Below are positions 63,524 through 64,000 of a DNA stretch of 64,000 nucleotides, piece by piece (positions within the stretch are counted from its first letter, which is position 1; every line of letters starts with the position of its first letter). The notes below the pieces were generated by a model. The model was given only the letters and a program-made list of their open reading frames with translations, was not told the origin of the DNA and ran no database searches. Origin of the DNA: Protula sp. h YS-2021 (Eukaryota; Annelida; Polychaeta; Sabellida; Serpulidae); assembly GCA_949752745.1 (NCBI GenBank), contig OX457026.1:36560723-36624722 (forward strand), in the 5' to 3' direction. The translations under genes were made by a program, and so were the position numbers.

Positions 63524-63912
63524 GAGAAGAGAAGGGAGAGGGAGAGAGAGAGAGAGAGACAGACAGAGAGAGAGAGAGACAGACAGACAGACAGCGAGAA
63601 GACTGGCCGTACCTTGGCCCTGTACCACTGCTCATCCTCGCTGTACTGCGCACAACACACGCGGTTCTCGATCAGATTGAGCATGGGCCGCTCCGTGTCG
63701 CCCAGCCTGTTGTAGACGTCGTTCAGCTCAGCCCGGAGTTGCTCGAACTCCTGCTGGTGGCTGGCGAGCTGGCACCAGAAGCGGCTCGGGCTCTCCGCGT
63801 ACACCACACTCATGGACAGGTGTCTGTTCAGGGCTATGTCCAGGCTCTGGAAGGCCACGCTTGAGGGTGACCGCATCAGTCTCTGCTCAATGTTGCTTTC
63901 TGTAACGGTCAT
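38835..63912 (-). CDS. giant multi-Tudor protein (Tudor/TDRD6-type), 23 exons
   Basis: Exons: 63912(or 63899)-63613, 62948-57290, 56217-56028, 54614-54453, 54202-51587, 47865-47709, 47277-47138, 46832-46659, 46391-46147, 45785-45692, 45467-45358, 45031-44945, 44696-44517, 43783-43703, 43418-43266, 42989-42874, 42574-42430, 42070-41956, 41644-41563, 41043-40881, 40314-40220, 39588-39435 and 39034-38835 (stop included). Phases fit at every junction; total about 3,805 residues. About 14 extended Tudor repeats recur with SPxxFyxQL, WYRA and VDYGN motifs. Proteins of this type bind symmetrically dimethylated Piwi proteins and scaffold germ granules. It exceeds Drosophila Tudor and vertebrate TDRD6 in length. 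The first exon shown may be internal (acceptor TTACAG at 63900), so the N terminus could lie outside. Confidence 0.9.
40645..40850. repeat. degenerate ~21-bp minisatellite
   Basis: Recurrent GTAACCACTTTCACAGGGA-like units with variable spacing in the intron between exons at 40314 and 40881 of the Tudor gene. Confidence 0.8.
47285..47657. repeat. degenerate ~22-bp minisatellite plus (CTT)n
   Basis: Units like AGTAATACTCAGTACGCAGGC recur across 47285-47608, followed by a CTT repeat at about 47620-47657. It lies in a Tudor gene intron between 47278 and 47708. Confidence 0.85.
47866..51586 (-). other. 3.7-kb Tudor gene intron
   Basis: Between the acidic-repeat exon and exon 6. No skipped exon is required by phase. 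A loose duplication is visible: TTTTACCAAATTTCAAAATACTG at about 48560 and TTTACCAAATTTTACAATACTG at about 48845, followed by TTTTTCATGAAT-like sequence in each. Otherwise nothing recognised. Confidence 0.7.
51587..54202 (-). CDS. multi-Tudor exon 5: Tudor 10 and an acidic repeat tract
   Basis: A 2.6-kb exon starting at CVLNGV (end of Tudor 9, acceptor TTTCAG) and ending at GDSSGP with donor GTAATA. A Glu/Ser-rich linker is followed by Tudor 10 (VSPSTFWV, LWYRARV, QYVDYGN). Then comes a very acidic segment with 16 copies of a 14-residue repeat (EDQEKSGIDSESAQ) and a second Glu/Asp-rich stretch. The linkers are presumably disordered. Phase 2 on both sides matches neighbours. Confidence 0.92.
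51875..52555. repeat. 42-bp coding minisatellite, 16 copies
   Basis: About 16 units of 42 bp (plus strand GGTCTTCCTGGGCGCTTTCA...) encoding the 14-residue repeat on the minus strand. The unit lacks stops in at least four frames, so long overlapping spurious frames exist on both strands. Confidence 0.95.
54867..55540. repeat. unclassified interspersed repeat, partial copy C
   Basis: In a Tudor gene intron (54615-56027). It shares CTAGAGTGGGCA... and CCCCTGCCCCCACCC with copy B, AACTTGACTTGTGGGTATC with copy A, and four ~48-bp units around CTTTTTATCC and GGTTTTACTG. The distal half with the TGACAA cluster is absent. Confidence 0.75.
56560..56950. repeat. unclassified interspersed repeat, partial copy D
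   Basis: In the intron 56218-57289. About seven ~48-bp units (TTTTATCCGGATCTGGAAGG..., GGTGGTCACTATAAACAGG). Only the tandem core of the family is present, ending with ACTACATCACCAATCCCC as in copies A and B. Confidence 0.75.
57290..62948 (-). CDS. multi-Tudor exon 2: Tudor repeats 1-8 and an RGG/FG tract
   Basis: A 5.66-kb exon (acceptor TGTTTAG, donor GTGAAT). It completes Tudor 1 (QFVDYGN), then Tudor 2 (WYRGQ, RFVDWGN) and Tudor 3 (WYRGVV, YIDYGN). A Gly/Arg-rich tract of about 315 residues follows (about 61365-60420; repeats such as GFGRRDDGGG and FGRRGERG). Then come Tudor 4 (LFVDYGN), Tudor 5 (FIDYGN), Tudor 6 (degenerate, LLVDEGV, WSRA), Tudor 7 (FIDYGN) and Tudor 8 (FFIDYGN). Aromatic-cage-type residues are visible in most repeats. 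The other long frames across 60380-61300 follow from its low complexity. Confidence 0.92.
63445..63592. repeat. (GA)n microsatellite with GACA part
   Basis: A GA/GAGG tract followed by GACAGACAG lies in the Tudor gene intron, 20 bp from the donor at 63612. On the minus strand it is a CT tract. The Ser-Leu frames are spurious. Confidence 0.97.
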
Positions 63913-64000
63913 AGCATGATGACAACATGATACAACAGCTCCATATTAACATGCAAAAGGCATTTCATTAATTTTAATTACCATTAAAATTCACAAATAC

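Noticed and set aside
63302..63602. Extension of the first Tudor exon into a Ser-Leu-rich protein
   Set aside because: The GTACGG donor after WYRAK at 63613 joins in phase to the next exon, and the extension is just the CT microsatellite.

Overview
This window is animal nuclear DNA. It has spliced genes with GT-AG introns whose phases agree, long AT-rich introns, microsatellites, satellites and nested transposons. Gene content, an I/Nimb-like LINE ending in a CAAT-type tail, and a Polinton-like remnant suggest a marine invertebrate. A mollusc or other lophotrochozoan is the best guess, but that is an inference.

Three host genes are visible, all on the minus strand. (1) A PLEKHM2/SKIP-like gene occupies 1-7928. 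Seven exons encode an N-terminal RUN domain and a long acidic linker, and the gene runs off the left edge before its PH region. (2) An apparently single-coding-exon RING/B-box (TRIM-like) gene lies at 15929-17212 and has an unusual Pro/His-rich tail. (3) A giant multi-Tudor gene of the Tudor/TDRD6 type fills 38835-63912. Twenty-three exons with matching phases encode about 3,805 residues and about 14 Tudor repeats. Between these repeats lie an RGG/FG-rich tract and an acidic tract built from a 14-residue repeat. The gene may continue past the right edge.

The space between genes is mobile and repetitive DNA. From 10.2 to 14.5 kb there are two copies of an unclassified ~1.6-1.8 kb repeat family, with an array of TTGTCA words between them; two shorter relatives sit in introns of the Tudor gene. 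From 17.7 to 19.2 kb there is a probable non-autonomous DNA element with imperfect terminal inverted repeats and an internal ~101-bp tandem array. From 20.0 to 21.6 kb there is a broken protein-primed polymerase B fragment of Polinton type, followed by ~3 kb of ~167-bp satellite. From 24.7 to 36.0 kb there is a layered nest: an old LINE carrying a pogo/Tigger-like element was tandemly duplicated (~2.84 kb unit), and a near-intact 5.4-kb I/Nimb-like LINE then inserted into the second copy only, with an 11-bp target-site duplication. The first copy keeps the empty site.

The genes are not an operon. By family knowledge, PLEKHM2 couples lysosomal Arl8 to kinesin-1, and large multi-Tudor proteins organise germ granules and bind methylated Piwi proteins. 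The closeness of the germline Tudor gene to so many transposons is notable, but no functional link can be shown from sequence.
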